A stretch of 64,000 nucleotides of DNA, taken from assembly GCA_013398015.1 (NCBI GenBank), contig VZRR01014170.1, forward strand, positions 91,682 to 155,681, read 5' to 3'. The position numbers were made by a program, and so were the translations under genes. Shown in pieces: positions 24,699-39,200 of this stretch. The notes under the pieces are model-generated. The model had not been told where the DNA came from and made no database searches. It worked only from the letters and a program-made list of their open reading frames with translations. How positions within the stretch are numbered: the stretch's first letter is position 1; every line of letters starts with the position of its first letter. The DNA is from Oreocharis arfaki (taxonomy: Eukaryota > Chordata > Aves > Passeriformes > Paramythiidae).

Positions 24699-25073
24699 GC
24701 ACTGCTGCTTACAGTGATCAGTCTTTGTTTATTTAACCCAGCCTGTACTTTAAAGAGGTTTTAGTTACAGGCATGTTCGGAGTCCCTATACAGATCACAG
24801 CACCACCAATGTGCTTGTATCATCTCTGAGTACCTTTATTGTTGCTGAGCAAAAAGGGAGGCTCTATTCTTTTCACATGGTTATATAATTAATGAATTAT
24901 TCTAATGGCTTTTAGATCTTATTATTTGGAGATATTTTCAAAGAAGTTACAAGGTCAACATTTCAGAAAAAAGTTAGGCTGTGTTTTATAGCTGAGGGAG
25001 TAAGACGCATGCATTACCAAGTCCAGTAGAATTTAAGTTTAGCTAAAAACATCTGTCGTTCTTTTGGTTTCAG

Positions 25074-25274
25074 GAGGACCTCTCTCCCAGATGTGCTGAG
25101 CTAAAAGCTGTTTTCCAGATTTTGCCATTAGACGACTCCAGGACTTGCCAGTTCATGAACTTTGCTGAAGTGCAGACAAGTGACTTTGATAACATAGTGG
25201 GCAGTTTCCCTGGGGCTATTTCAATCCTTGGGACAGAAGAGAAAATGGCGAAAGTCCCGTGTGCTTCCACTTAA
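25074..25274 (+). other. Candidate alternative 3' exon, 66 codons plus stop
   Basis: An acceptor of the form TCGTTCTTTTGGTTTCAG ends at 25073. The frame that follows is open for 66 codons to a TAA at 25272-25274 and reads for example RTCQFMNFAEVQTSDFDNIV in its middle. It is also compatible with phase 0 from the donor at 24060. It has no ATG near its start, so it depends on splicing. The minus strand is open across the same bases. No poly(A) signal is seen within about 280 bases downstream, and I recognise no domain. Confidence 0.17.
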
Positions 25275-28200
25275 ATTTCTTCTGGATGACAGGAATAGTT
25301 ATAAAAGGTAGTTCATGAATATTCACGGAGAAGGAGAAATAGAAACACTAAAAAACTGGAGTAGAGGACTGGAGGTACAGAGTTAGAATAGCTTTATCCT
25401 AAACCCAACCTCTGAAGAAATCCTGGTGGGGAAAGTGGGATCATCTAGAGGGAGGGAGGTAGATTTTGGATGTTTCCAGGGAGATTTAGTGTAGGACGTA
25501 TTGGGAACACTCATTCCACCTTTCATACACATTAAGAGGTTGTTTCTTTAAAAGTGACACATAAATGAAAGAAATCTGCCAGACCTGCAGTGTTCAGCAC
25601 TTCAGTCTCTTAGGGACTTTCAAAAGATACCTGCTCCGAGCAGGTTTGGTGCTTGTCTGGAGGTCTGTGGGGTGCAGTGTCTGTGGGGTGCGCTGCGTTA
25701 AAGCTCAGTTGTCCAGGCTAGCTTCCAGTACTGCGCTATTTCTGCTGAAAAGGTGCTGGAATACACTTGGGAGTGGCTGTGCCAGCAGTCCAGGGCAGGT
25801 GTTAATCTCCAGTGAAGGGGAGATGACAGGCAGTGGGGCAGGCCAGGGGCTGTAACCTTTGCAGTCAGCACAGCTGGCATGGCAGAGTGACATGCGGCCA
25901 AATGCATCATCTTTGCAAAGGCACTCAGTACCCACTGTTCTTTTATTTATCATTACACATACCAAATATGTTATCTTTAACTTATGCAGTGAGAGGTTTT
26001 TGTGCTGGAGATGAAACTCGTGATTGCAGCTCGATTTTGCAATATCCATCCATTCTGCATGGGATATAAGGATCATTTTGCAGTGGGGATAGTTGCTATT
26101 TAACTGTAGGCTCCACTGCAGCCATTTGAAACATTTTGAATGGTTATGGCAAAAAGTATTAGGAAATACAGTATTTGGACATGACTGTAAGTTAGTGCGT
26201 GCTGCTCAAGAAGCTCTGCACTAGTCAGACCTTATGCTGTGGAATCGGTCATTCTGTCACTGGCTGTGCCTAACGCTCAGTGCTGTAGAAGCAGATGAAA
26301 AATTCATAATGCAAGTGTGTGCGCCTGTGTGAATACAATTACAGAAGGAATTCATCCACAGTAACTTCAAAGAGCACTCTCCAGCAGGCAGAAAATCACA
26401 GTTTAACGCATGGGGTCTTCTGTCCCAAGACATTTGTCCGTGTTGCCTTACAGGGCACAGTTTGTCTTCTTCAGCATACACAGTACAAATGATGCAACCC
26501 CATTTTCAAATACTCAGCCGTGACACACAGCCCTGAGAAACACTCATTATTCCTTGGCTTCACTCTTCCTTTTATTTCTTATTTATTCAAACAGATTACA
26601 TTCCCATTTGGATCGGATTAGCTGTGGTTTGAAAGTATTGCTGCGGTTTGTCCTGTGAACATGAGTGTAGTATTTAGCTGAGCGAGGTCTGTTTCATGAC
26701 CTGAAACCTCTTGGACAGAGCACACAAGAGTGTCAGTATTTGTATCTAACTAGATTTCCTGTTGTATAAAGGCATGAGGCACATTTGGGGACCTCTTAGG
26801 CACTTTCCCATGGGGTAGAACATAGAATTTGGGGGTTTCTTCATGGCTTTTTTAGGAAACGTGGAATTTTTTTTATCCTTTGCTGTTGAGCTTCTGATTA
26901 ACATTAACAAATGTATTCAGAACAAGCTAAAACAGTAGTGCTCAACATTTTACTGTGATGGGGCACACGAGAGCATTCTGCAAAGTGACCTGCATGTCCC
27001 CAGTGTGCCCTCATCCCCATATGGCCTAATGAAACCCAAATACAGCTGTTTATCAACAGTCAGTAAAGTGACTTTATCCTCAAACAATTTAATTTTGCAT
27101 TTTTAGGATTAAAAATAACCAGGTGTAATTTATATTTGTGCCTTTTAGTATGGCAAACACTAATTTTTTTAGGATTATGCAGTTTGTCTTCTAAATTAAT
27201 TTTTCAAAATGCAAAACAGGGCATTTAATCTGCTTTGAATAGCTGTGTTGCTCCTATGAACATGAAATATTTTTCCTAATTTCATTTAACGGTTTTATTT
27301 TGGATACAAGCAATTTTGTTAATGTTGGAAACCCATGCACAGTAACATAGCTCTGATGTTGAAGAACTGAAACTCTAATTGACTGGCCTTGTCTCTCTGA
27401 AGACAGAGTGCAATGTAAACAAGAAAATACAAGCCATAAATGGTGAAAAGATTACTTTTTGAATTTTAACCTCCTGAGCTAGACTACCGAAAATTGGTTT
27501 TGGGAACTAAACTCAGCATGAATGCACACTGTTATTTTAATAGGAAACATACAGGGTTTTATCCTCTGTAATGGAGGTATTATTAAAGCACAGTGTAACT
27601 GTTTTATGCTAAATATGTGTTTCTTAGCACAAGTTAAATTGTTACTTGTCTCAAATTGAGATAAAATAAGAATTTGTATTATATTATATTATATTAATAG
27701 TGTGCAAACTAAACTAAGCTCAATGGCAGTCCCTTCCTTGCTCCTTCACCCCTGGGAAGCACTGTTCTAGCCCCCCAAGAGGAATTTGTGTCCATCTCAG
27801 GCCATCCTTTTGCTAAGGGGGACTTGCTGTACATGCACTGCTGTTCTGGGCTGGATGGCATGTGGTGCAGGTTGATGCCACTAGGCAGGAGGTGAAGCAT
27901 AATCTTCACATTACCTTAAGTGGCTTTAGCAGAGGACCTCTGAGAGCCCTTACCTTCAGGAAATACAGGTAAGGCGTCTGTGTCTGAGGAAGAAAGTTTC
28001 TAACCTTCTTAAGCATAGTCTCTGGAAGAATTGGAGGTCTTCTTGCCACCTTGGTTTTGCGAAGCAGCAGCCACAGATACCACAAGATGACAAGTTACAA
28101 ACCTGGATTGCAGCTGTACATCCCTCATAAGTCAAGTGAACTCAGGCACAGTCAGTTCGTTTCCTGACTATGTTTGCGGAACTTAAATTTTTAAGCTGTC

Positions 28201-29649
28201 TTAGACTTCACTGAAGAATACCCGAATATCTACAGCCTTAAATGGGAACTGTGTGTACCTGTTTACAGTGCTTTGTACTGTAGTAATCCATTATGGTTTT
28301 GATGCCCCAGATAAGTCTGTATCTCTTAGCTAAGAGTTTTAACTCATGAACTCAGAAGAAACTTGTGGCTAGTGTTGTATACGACTGGTGCAGAATTTAG
28401 CATCAGGAACGTGAAAACTCTGGTCTGGTGTCTTCTTATAGCATTTCTGTGCAGTATGGCTTTTCTGACCATAGCCAAATATCCTTTGCTACCTTCAGGA
28501 TCTTCCTTGTGCTGGAGACTGCTCCTACCGGCTGTATCCCATTGGGTCCTGATGCTGCTGCTCTGTAAATGTAAGTCACATTCTGTGGTCCTCTGTACCT
28601 GATGTAAAGTTATCTGTAGTCAGAGAGAGACTTCAGCCAACTTTGTGTCAGACCCTTTCTCAGGAGCTGAAGCTACACTAAAGAACCCCCATGCTCACAA
28701 GAAACTGGAACAATCTCAAAACTCTCCGTGTTTGCGACTGATTCCAGCTCCCGGGGTATAGCTTATCTGATCCTGAGTAACACTGAGAACCAAAAACCTA
28801 GAAGAGGAGAATCTGTTCTTTTTTCTATTTTGAGTGTTTCTATTTTAATACCCTAATGAAAAGCAGTACCTAGTACTGAATAGCAAAGCTCTGATTTCTA
28901 ACTGCAGTCCACTCTCAGAATCAAGGAACTGGAGACTGGTTCCTCATTTTCATTTTTCCTAGACTTTTCCCATCTCTTTGAGCCAGTGAATAAATTGCCC
29001 TCTGTGTTTTCTTGGCTATAATATGTCCTTATGGTACTCCACTGCTGAAGTGGTTTCTCAGAGAGCAGGAAACTCTTTTCCCAAATGTATTTGTAGTATT
29101 TTCTTGACAGGGATGGACTCTTGAACTTTTCCTAGTTACCTATATAAAGATTTCTTTAAAAAATAGAATTAGTCCAATTCTTTGTTTCATCTATATTACT
29201 CTTTAACAACATTCAGATGCACGTGATCAAGGTGATGAAACTGATTTTTACAAGGATTCAGCACTGAAAGAAGGGCGATTCTTTGATCACTTTCTGAGAT
29301 GCTAGAAGAGGGGACCTTAAGTGTTTTAGCAGTATAAAGTAAGCCAGTGTATTTTCCTTTTGCATATTGTTATGTAAAGAGATTTGAAGCCTCCTGTAGT
29401 TATTAGGATTGTTCAGATGGATCCAGGGATATCATGCAGAGCTGCAAAATGCATTTTGTGATTCAGGCTGGTATCTGGTGATGCAGTCTTCAGGAGAACT
29501 GTTTGATGCTTTCCAAAGCACTTTATGTTTTAAGCTATACTAATCATTTTCCAAATACATTCTGAAGGGGTTGGTAGCATTTCAAGAATGCGCAGAGTGA
29601 GGGGGTGCAGAATCTAACAGGCGAAGGGAGATGAGGCTGCTGTGGCTCT
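25275..29649. other. Unique non-coding DNA
   Basis: AT-rich sequence with no recognised gene. A short (ATATT)n-type array of about four copies lies at 27677-27695. Small frames near 25565-25910 and 28363-28602 have no domain. Confidence 0.6.
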
Positions 29650-30276
29650 GTGTGCCCAGGTCTGGCTGTACCCCCCAGAGGCACGTGTGCACACTGTATC
29701 TGTGTGTGTGTACAAACACAGTTATACATAGATCAACACAGAGGATACACGTCTGTGACACAAATAGGAGAGCCATCGATGGCCTGGGTGCTTTCTCCTC
29801 TCCAGCTGTTTAAGATCAAAGTCAAATATAGACATGTATATAGCACATCTTTATACACCAATACACAGTGTATGTATGCACATATGTGTTCTCAGTCTAG
29901 TCTGCAGCTACCCCTGGATCCCAGTATCCCCAGCTGCTGGTGCCTGGGCATGCAGGCCAGTGCAGCTGCTGGTGCCCCAAAACAGGGACCTCTCTGCCCA
30001 AGCTGGTGCATTCAGAGCCCTGTACAAACATGTGCAGGCAGAATAGGCTGCCCACAGGGATGGCTCCCTCCTGTGATAGCTTGGGGAGTGATGAATGTCT
30101 GTGGTAATCAGCTATTAATCAGCCACCCAAATGAAGAGGCTCTGTGCTCAGAGCTGCTGAGTGTCAGGCTGTCTCGACCAAGATGTTCCTCCTATTTCTT
30201 TACAAATTGGTGGGATAGGCAGGAACCCTCAGGTGAGGTGGTACCTAGAGTTTATGAGTTATGCTTGTCTCCTTAA
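29650..30276 (+). other. Longest open frame in the window (208 codons), probably not a gene
   Basis: The frame starts from a GTG and crosses a stretch rich in TG/CA and TA/CA steps (about 29690-29890), which is naturally low in stop codons. It encodes many Cys, Trp, His and Tyr residues with no domain. No ATG with a good context opens it and no flanking acceptor is convincing. Most likely a chance frame in a locally GC-richer region. Confidence 0.07.
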
Positions 30277-33200
30277 GGACCTTGTTGAGTATTTGTTACA
30301 GCATTGTTTCTCTTTTTTCTTTTTTTTCTTGGAAAGCTGAGTGTAAATATTATTTCTTTTGATGCTCGAGTTCTGGGATTTTCTCCCACTGACTTCTGAC
30401 TGCTGAGAGAGGGGGGCTGCACAGACACAGCTTTTGAGAAACTATAGCTGAAACCTTGCGCCCCTGTGGCAGATCGCTGGGAGGCTTTCAGGAAGGCTTT
30501 GAGCTATTCAGTGGGAAACAAAGAAAGCACTGGTTTGCCCTGGAAAGATGACTCGGTACCCTGGAAAGAAGGAGGTCTCGGTGTGTGTCATATTACTCTG
30601 AGTCAGCTTTATCACTGAGGAGATTTAATGATAAAAGCATGTTTATTCAAAATACAGATTTACAGGAATGGAATGAAGTCACTAAAAAAGTTAAAATCAC
30701 AAAAACATATTGCTAAGGGTACACAAGGGAAACTCTTCAGCTTCAGCAATTTAGGTAGTTTGTGAGGCTGCTTTGCTCTTGCAGTGTGCTCTGCAAAATA
30801 CTTATAATTAAATGATGAATTATGGGGATCTGGCTTTGGTTTCCAGAGAGAGCTGCTTTGAGTAATCCTCTCCATTGCTGGCTCAGGAGGGAACAAGCTC
30901 TTGCCTCTTTCCTGTGTTCCTGACCCTGGGCCCTGTGGTGGGTCAAAGTCACTCACACCCGCATCTCACCACCCTGGCGTGATGAGCATTTCCTCGTAGC
31001 AGTGCTTTAAGTAGGCATTAAACTGCTTTCATCGTGTTTTTATACTCAATGCAGCATGTGACTTAAGAGTTTTAATTTCGTGAGCAATAACAGTAATAGA
31101 TTTTTTCTTCCCCATATTGATTGCTACTCTGCAGAGAAGCTACCCCAGGTCTGTAAACTTGTGGAAAGAAGAACAGAGCACCTGGGCACTGTCATCTTTT
31201 CCTATCTAATAGATTAAGGGTAGTATCTCCAAGGACCTGCCAGAGTCCGGTTTCTTACTGAGTTTGTTTTGTTTTGTTGCACTGGAAGTGTTCTTTGATG
31301 GAATGGAAATAATGAAAAGGGAACGCCTAAAGAAAAGGAAGTAAGCTTATTAGAAATTTTGAGCTTCAGATCTGGTTTTGGAACTTGAAGTAGTCAACAC
31401 TTGGTTGAAATTAAAGTACAAGCCCCTAGGCTGATTTTGTGACTGAAACTGAAGGAAAGGATAGAAGATAGACTGACCTTCAGATATTAAAAAAATATGA
31501 TTCTTTTTACATTTGGGATGAAATTAGAAAGGACTTCTGTCCTAAGAGGAGTGAAGTTAGTTGATCCAAGGTGACCTTTTCAGTTCATTGTACTGGCTGG
31601 CTGTCCTGTAGGATGAAATGGCTCGGGACCAGAATCATGGGGGTAACATCCCCAGAAAGGTGTATTGATTAGTGAGGTCAGTAAGATTGTCCTGAGTTGT
31701 GAGCCATTAAACTGCATTTCCAATATCAACATTTAGCCTGAAACAGTGAACCAGTCTTGGAATTAGAAGTTTTCATTACGTAATGATGGGAATGCTTGCA
31801 GATAGATATTTGACATGCCAACCATCTGCTGCACCAACTTGAACTGTAGTCCTCAGTTTTGATGTGACAAAAACCTTCTACTGCCTAAATGTCTGTGATT
31901 ATATTACTGAAGCTTGCTTGTGTCATGATAGCTGCTGATGTGCAGTGTCTTTCTCCATGTAAATAACATCATTCAAGTAGTTTGTTCCACCTGCTGGCTC
32001 TTTCTGTAGGTGTCAGCTGGAAGCAATGCATTGGCACCAGAAGAATCACTGTTGCAAAGAGCGAAATTGGTGTAATGGCTTCAGTGCTTACTTGGTTGAC
32101 GTTTTCTCAACAGTTCTTTCCATTAGCTTTGAGAACTATCTTACATAATCCTCTGCTGAACTGCTGAAAGCTCTGGTGTCCTTAGTGGGACAGGCCTGTT
32201 CCGTTTTTCTTTCAAAATGCAAGGAGGTTCCCTAGGTCCACTGTGTTGCTGTCGTCTGTTAAGGACTTTTTTTTTTCTGTAGAAAACACTGGATTGAAAT
32301 GAAAATCAAGAACTTGGCCTCATTTTAAAACCAGATATTGATTTTTTTCCGCTGCTGATAAATGGGCTTTGGCAGTTGGTAATCAATGGTTTCAACCTTT
32401 TGAATGTTAGTGGGATGCTACACTAGATGCAGAGCAGTGAATTGTTTCTAGTGGCTGGAGAGGAATATGAATGTTCTCCTGGGCAATGATTAGGCTTTAT
32501 GGATCTTTTAAATCTGGTGAGACTCCAAAAATGTGTAAAAACTCTGTTTTGTAAATTAAGATCAGAAACTATTATTAGCTTTTGTTTGTAGTTCAAGCAT
32601 GATGTCATATTTGGCATAGTGCTAAAGAAAAACTCCCAGCTCATGGATCTGTTCTTTCTCAACTCTGTGTCTTCGGTGTTTGCTCTTGAGGCCGTCTGTC
32701 TCTCCAAAAGAGGAATGGTTTGTGTGATACCAGCTTTCTGAGGGCTGGTTTAGTGTTATCACCCTCGTGGGAAGAGGGACAGGAGGCTTTGTTTGGAGCT
32801 GGTCATGACTGCATGATTTCCAGCCAGCTTATCCTTACATAAAAGTCTCACAGCTTTAACTTTTTATGCTGGTATAAAGTTCTCTAAGGACATTCCAGAT
32901 AGACAGCCCTGGGCTTTTTGGGACGGGTGCGCAGGATTTGCTCCTGCATTTTTTGCCTCTTTTTCCAGTCCTTCTATTTATATTGCTAAATGACTATAAT
33001 GTAGGGTTAAAAAAGACTTGTGGAAGCATAGTATCACAAAAAAACCCCTTGTGTTTGGATCTGTAAAGCATCACAGGAGACAATGTTCTTCCAATTTTCA
33101 TGAAGTTGCAGTATGTTAATGGCCCTTTTGTAACATCTTTTCCAGTCTTGCTTTTTCCCTGGCATTGAGGGTGGGAGCTGCTGAATTTTGGAATAACTGC

Positions 33201-36200
33201 ATTAAGTAGGAATAACTCCTATTAATAGTAGGAGTCACTGTAGTTGTGGAGGAATAATTTGGTCTGTAGTAAGTCTTTTTTCAGTTATTTGAAGTTTTCC
33301 ATAACATTTATTCGAATAAAGTTTGAATCTACCAAAAGCTTGAGAGCTTCCTTCCTGTGTATTGTGACTAGTTAAATTTAATTTACATTTGCTACAATCA
33401 GGTATAAACAAATTCTGTTCATTGGAAAGGCTAGTATAAGGAAAGGGGAATACTATTTATCATTCAGTTAAAAAAAGATTCTTTCAAACCAGTCACATGA
33501 TCAGTTTGTAAGGAGTGTCTTACTAATTTTCTGAAATTACTGTTTCTGAGTTCGTTGGCCAAGTATGCCTAAGTGTTTAACAGGAGTACTGTAGGGTTTG
33601 CAGTTAAAGGTAAAATACATATTTATCAGATGACTGGTTTCTATGTTATTTTTGCTGTGGCTGGAACATCCTCCTTACTTGTTATCTGTAGAAATATTTC
33701 CTTCTTCAAAATGTGGCGTTTCTTTCTCTTACGAGGTTGAAAAGTATGTGGTAGCTTGAGGGGCAGAGGAGCCAAAACACAGTTTTAGAATAATGGCAGA
33801 TTTACAGCCTGGTAACTTGTGAATTAATAGGACCATATAAGTAAGCCTCACAATACTAGAAAGCAAGCACTCCTTCTTCCTAAAGGAATTGTACATGTTT
33901 ATAGATAGAGTGTATCCTGAGAGGAGGCATTTTACACAATTGTTGTATTGGGCAAAATAGAAAAAATACTAAAGAAGTAGGCACTGAAGAGATAAATAGA
34001 AGGGTAAATATTTCAGAGGTGGAATTTGCATTTAAAGCTCCATTTAAACTAGATGTCATGAATGAAGCAGCTCAGCCTCGCAGGCATGTGGACAGAAAAG
34101 GTGGCCCAATGAATTGCCTTTTTTATGGCAACAGGGAGCCAGGGTATCATCAATAAAAAATTGGCAGATGCTGTTGTGTCTCAACCTCAGATGGCTCCTG
34201 CAAGACCAACGCAGTCATCCCTGCCCATGCTTTGCAGCATTCCCTGTCAGATAAGCTCCGTGTCAAGAACTGGGACCAGCCCTTGGAGCTGCAGAGGTTA
34301 CGTGTGGCTTTTGTCTTGCTGCTGCCCACTGCAGGCTGGAAATTCTCCGTCCTGGATCTCACTACAGAGATTAATACAAACCTTCCCCGAATGGTAATCA
34401 CTTACAGAAAACACTTGACAGCTGAGTTTTGTGGAAGGCTTTTGCTGACATTCACTTAAGATAAACAACATCATTTCTTGGTGGTTTTGCAAGTCACGAG
34501 CAATGACACGATGTTGGACTATTCTGTTTAAAGCCTTTAGACCACAATGGCCGTGTGTGCCTCGTGCAAGTACTGTTGTTTTGTATGGGCTTGTCAAAAC
34601 TCTTAACAGGTGTCTTAAAGGCAGTAACACCTCCAGAGCATTTTTGGAAATCATTATTGTATCGTAGTGTGCCACAAGTAGTCAAAATTACACAAATGTT
34701 CATCTTCCACGTTCCTATAAAAGTTCTGCCTCAAATATTAAGCTTAGCCTGGCAAATAGTCCGAATGTGACTTGTCCCTCTTGCTATACTTTCTACATTT
34801 TTTGCATGTGTACTGAAGCATTTGGTTAACTCTTTCTGTGAAACCTGACCTGATATTAAAATACCAGTTTTCAGGGCACCACAGAAAGTAGCTGCTCATG
34901 AAGTACTGTCTCATTTCCATCTCTCAGCTTCGGTAGGTCCAGCCGGGCTGGTAAGCATCTCATAGTGTTACAAAGAATGGGCTCCAAGCAAAGCAGCACC
35001 AAGACAGTGAACAAATGTCACCACTCCATGCACACAAATGTTTTATAAATAAATAAGCCATTTTAAAGGGTACACCAGTTGTTACTCTAAAAAAAAAACC
35101 ATCAGCTTTTACTATGATAACTTTTTAAAACTAATCTTTAGGAGAGGTGAAGAATGTTCCCTGTAGAACCATGCTCACACTAACTGTCTTAGAAATGGCT
35201 TTCCAAATACAACAGCTGGGTTTTGTGTGTGTGTAAATGGTCTTTGTTTCTAACTAATGTAATACTTCAGTAGAGGAAATTCAATATGAAAACTGTAATG
35301 TAAATATTTTTAATCTCCTGCTATCTATATATATATTTCTCAATTTCTGAATGTGCTGTCAGATGCTATAGGCTAATGTTTCCTGAGAGTTTGTGAGACT
35401 GAGGAGACAGCAACTGTCTGAGCCTGTTTAGTGCTCTGCTTCAGGTCCTTCCAGATCAGAAGATATTGGGATTTATTTTCTCTCCCTGCCCTAAGTATTG
35501 GCAACCTCAACAGCCAGCAAAGAAAGGACAAAGAGTGACACTGCTGAAGGACATTTATGTAGGAATTCGTCTAAATTCCTGCAGCAATTAATATGTCTAC
35601 TGGGGATTCATCACATTTCTGAGTACTAAATAAACACAGACATTTACAGTTGATATTAAGACATTTGTCTTACAGCCCAGCATGATTGGTTTTTTGTGGC
35701 TCTCATATCACATGGTCAATAAGGAAATTAAGAAAATGGTTCTTGGATCTCTGCTGGCTTGCTGTTTAATTGCTCTTCATAATAGTTGGAAGCATCTTTC
35801 GGTCTGTTACTGACACATGTTTAGTCCAAAATAATTGTGACAATCGATAGCCTATGGAACATGTTACCAGCTTTAAAAGACAACTCCCACACCCCAGGCT
35901 GAATGTCTACAGAAGGCATTTTGTGAAGTTCACTGTCTGAACTTCTAACTTAAGCAGTCTTCTCATGGAGCCTCAAATATGCCAGGTTGTTACGGGATGC
36001 TCACCATAGTCCGTTAAGGCTTTGAACTTTGTCAGCTTTTGAACAGAATATTATGCCAGAAATGTTTCTCCCTTTTTTCTTTTTACTCTTTTCTTCCCGA
36101 GGTTCAGCAGTTTCATTTGGAGTCAAAGGCACCTAAGGCTCTTTCATTGTGCTTCAGGCAAATAGTAATGCAGTTCAAGTTCCAGCAGTTTATAGTAAAG

Positions 36201-39200
36201 AACTGAATTTAAAAATTCTAGAAATGTGATACTTGCAGGTTGATCTTCCTCCTTAACTGTGCTTCTTAAATGCTTCTGATGGTGGATTTGTATAAAGGAG
36301 CTGGAAAAATGACAGCAGCATTTCCGTACCTTATTCCTGATGCATCTGTTCCCAGTAGTATCTGTTGACCTTTGCTATCAAGTCAAGTTTGTGCTGCAGA
36401 ATCAGCTGATTTAAAACAGGGAGTTTAATTTATTAATTGTGAACTGAAGTTTTTGTAGTTTGCCCTCATTTTCACAGTGTTCAGTCTTTGTTCTTGTTTT
36501 CTAGAAACCCTTGAACAGTTATTCTTTACTGTCATTTTGGGACATGCAACAAAGCAGAAGAGGTCCGGTTCTCCACTACGCTGCCTCCCAGAGTATCGTT
36601 CACAAACCAGGAAGAGTAAAGTTGCATGTAGAGGGCTGTCCAAGTGCCAAAGCTGTCCCCACTGGACTACAAACTCTGTCACTGCACCACTTAAAAAAGC
36701 ACTTTTGACTTTCTGTAATTCAGAGTGAATTCAACTGAATTTGACATTTCTTTGGTTAATTGAATGCATGATGGAGAAAACCTATAGTGATTATTTAATA
36801 ATGGATGCCAGGAAAAAAAATTTAATATTTATGTTAGATGAGAGCAGTTAGGTTGATGAAATACAGTTTCCATTGTCACACTTTTCTCATCATGTTTGTG
36901 AAAGCTGAGCACAAATCCTATTGTGACTGATTTGTTCCTCCACATCTTTTGGCATTGAAATTGGGGTGGCAGGAAATACAGTTGAGACACTGTTATTTTT
37001 GTTCATCATACAGAGTTCATATTTTAAAAATAAATAAAGTTATTTTTACAGAAGGGCAATAATGCGTGTGAACATAACAGAAAAATCACAGAGGAGACAT
37101 CAAATTTTTAAATGTTAAATAAACTTCTTTACAAATTAGAAGAGTTATGCCAATTCCCATCCTATCTGAGACCTTTCTGCACTGAGACTTTTTGTGTGTT
37201 TTGCAACAGACTGGCAATAGACAGTAGTATACATTTCTGCTTTAGCATTTTTCTTTTTTTCAACAGCAGATGCAGATACATAAAGAAAATTTCCCTATGT
37301 ATTCTTCAGACTAATTTCTGCTGTATCGAGAATAATGTATTAGAATTTAAGGCAAGAATGGAACATGATGATTCAGACTGACCTCTGCTGAGGCCAACTG
37401 TTCCTGTATCTACCCCAGCATCTTGTGGTTGAAATAAATCAGCTTGTGATATTTTTTTTTTTCATAAGTACAAAATTAAATGCATCAAAAGCAAATGAAC
37501 ACTTAGATTAATTTTTGTTAGATACACTGGCTGCAGATGTCAGGTACATTACCTGTTTAAAAATTTGATTCCTTTTTTCCCCTAAGCCTTTTTGTGCTGA
37601 ATAAAAGATGTGTTATTGTGGACTGGATGACCGAACTAAATGTTTGATTTATCTTATTCATAGTAAAACTAAAAAGGGCATTATAAGAAGAGACAAAAGC
37701 TTGAGAGCCTCCTGGTCCTCAAAATTCTGTCCTTTGTCTGGCAGAGGCTTAACTTTAAGGCAGAATAGGTGCTTCTTGTCATCTGATAACCATTCCTAAG
37801 ATGGGAAGGTGGTATGTTAAAATCTTGAGTGGTTAAGGGAAAAGCATTAGGAAAGCAGGACCAAATCAGAACAAGTGATTCTCCCCAAGAGAGGAGAAAA
37901 CACTGTGACCAACAGGTTTTTCAGGCTAAGTGTTGACAGGACAGGGCTGGGAAGTGTTACCAAAGGAACTATCTTTTCATTGATTGTATTGTGTAGAAGG
38001 GGAAAAGGCATTGCATGCTTTTTGAAAGAGAGGTGGGCTTTATCAGACAAATGCACAGTTCCATTCTGGTTTCTTTTTCTGACACAATTAACATGCAAAA
38101 GCAGAAATTTGGTTTTATGGGTCAGAAATGCATAAATCCTTATATGCACAATATGCACACCTCTGCCCATACATGTAACTTACATTTCTGATACAGCAAA
38201 TTAACTGGACAGAGTTAGTAGTGAAGGTCAAAATCTAATAAGGTTATCTGCTTCAGCAAAATGTATTTCATTTCAGTACTAAAATTGTGAAGCTGGACTA
38301 GACATCTAAGCCAATACACATGCAAAACTAATGAATACATTTTGTACTGATTGACGCAGTTTGTCTTGCTCAAACTTCTTTGGCTCCAAAATAATTATTG
38401 ACCTAGTTCTAAAAATACAGAGTATCAGGTAATATCTTAATTCTGATTTATGTGGTTCAAAATTTGAAACGCTATCACTTGCAGCTGGAAGATAAGCAGT
38501 GGTAGGGAACAGTGCCATCATGAAATGCTGTAGACTGAAGAAAATCACCTGCTTGTCCTGGGATGAGTGCCATTGCTGTCTGGGGGAAACACTGGGCTGG
38601 TCTCTCATCTTCTGAATAGGATGCAGATGTTTCTAATGGAAGAGGAATTTACCTGAACAGCATAGGGGATGATGCAGCAAGAGGTGACACTTAGCATTTT
38701 GTGTGTGACTTCTTGTATCCAAACACAGGATTTTTTTTCTTTTTTTCCTTTTCTCTTAAGGCAAACCCACAACCTGGTAAATATTAGAAGCAGATTGCTC
38801 ATAATACTGGAAAAGATTCTTGGCAGCTGTTTGTTTTGGCTGATTCCATTTCAAAATAAATTCCTAACAAAATAATAAAAAAAAATATGTGGAATATTGT
38901 ACCTTTGTTTGGCATTTATGCTATAGTAAACAAAGTTTCATTAGAGTTATCATCATCATTTTTACATGGTAGTTGGGCATCTCGTCAAAACTATGTGTAT
39001 TCATAAATAACTAGGCCTATGCCTGGAATATTCAGGCAATATATGACATTGGTTTTCCTTATTGCCCTTGCTTTGCTCTTTTTTTTCCTTTTTTTTGGTT
39101 GGGCATTAGATTTGAGAGCTGGGTCCAATGTTTGAATCCAATTATTGGATTATTTTAGTTACTCCCCTCAGCCCTTTCTGCACAATCCTTTGATTTCTTG

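Noticed and set aside
26935..27030. Possible ancient DNA-transposon fragment (block around GGGGCACACGAGAGC)
   Set aside because: A vague resemblance only; no terminal inverted repeats or target-site duplication could be found.
36477..36728. Frame after TTGTTTTCTAG as an exon
   Set aside because: The acceptor is fair, but the frame has no donor, poly(A) site or domain and the alternative frame is equally open.
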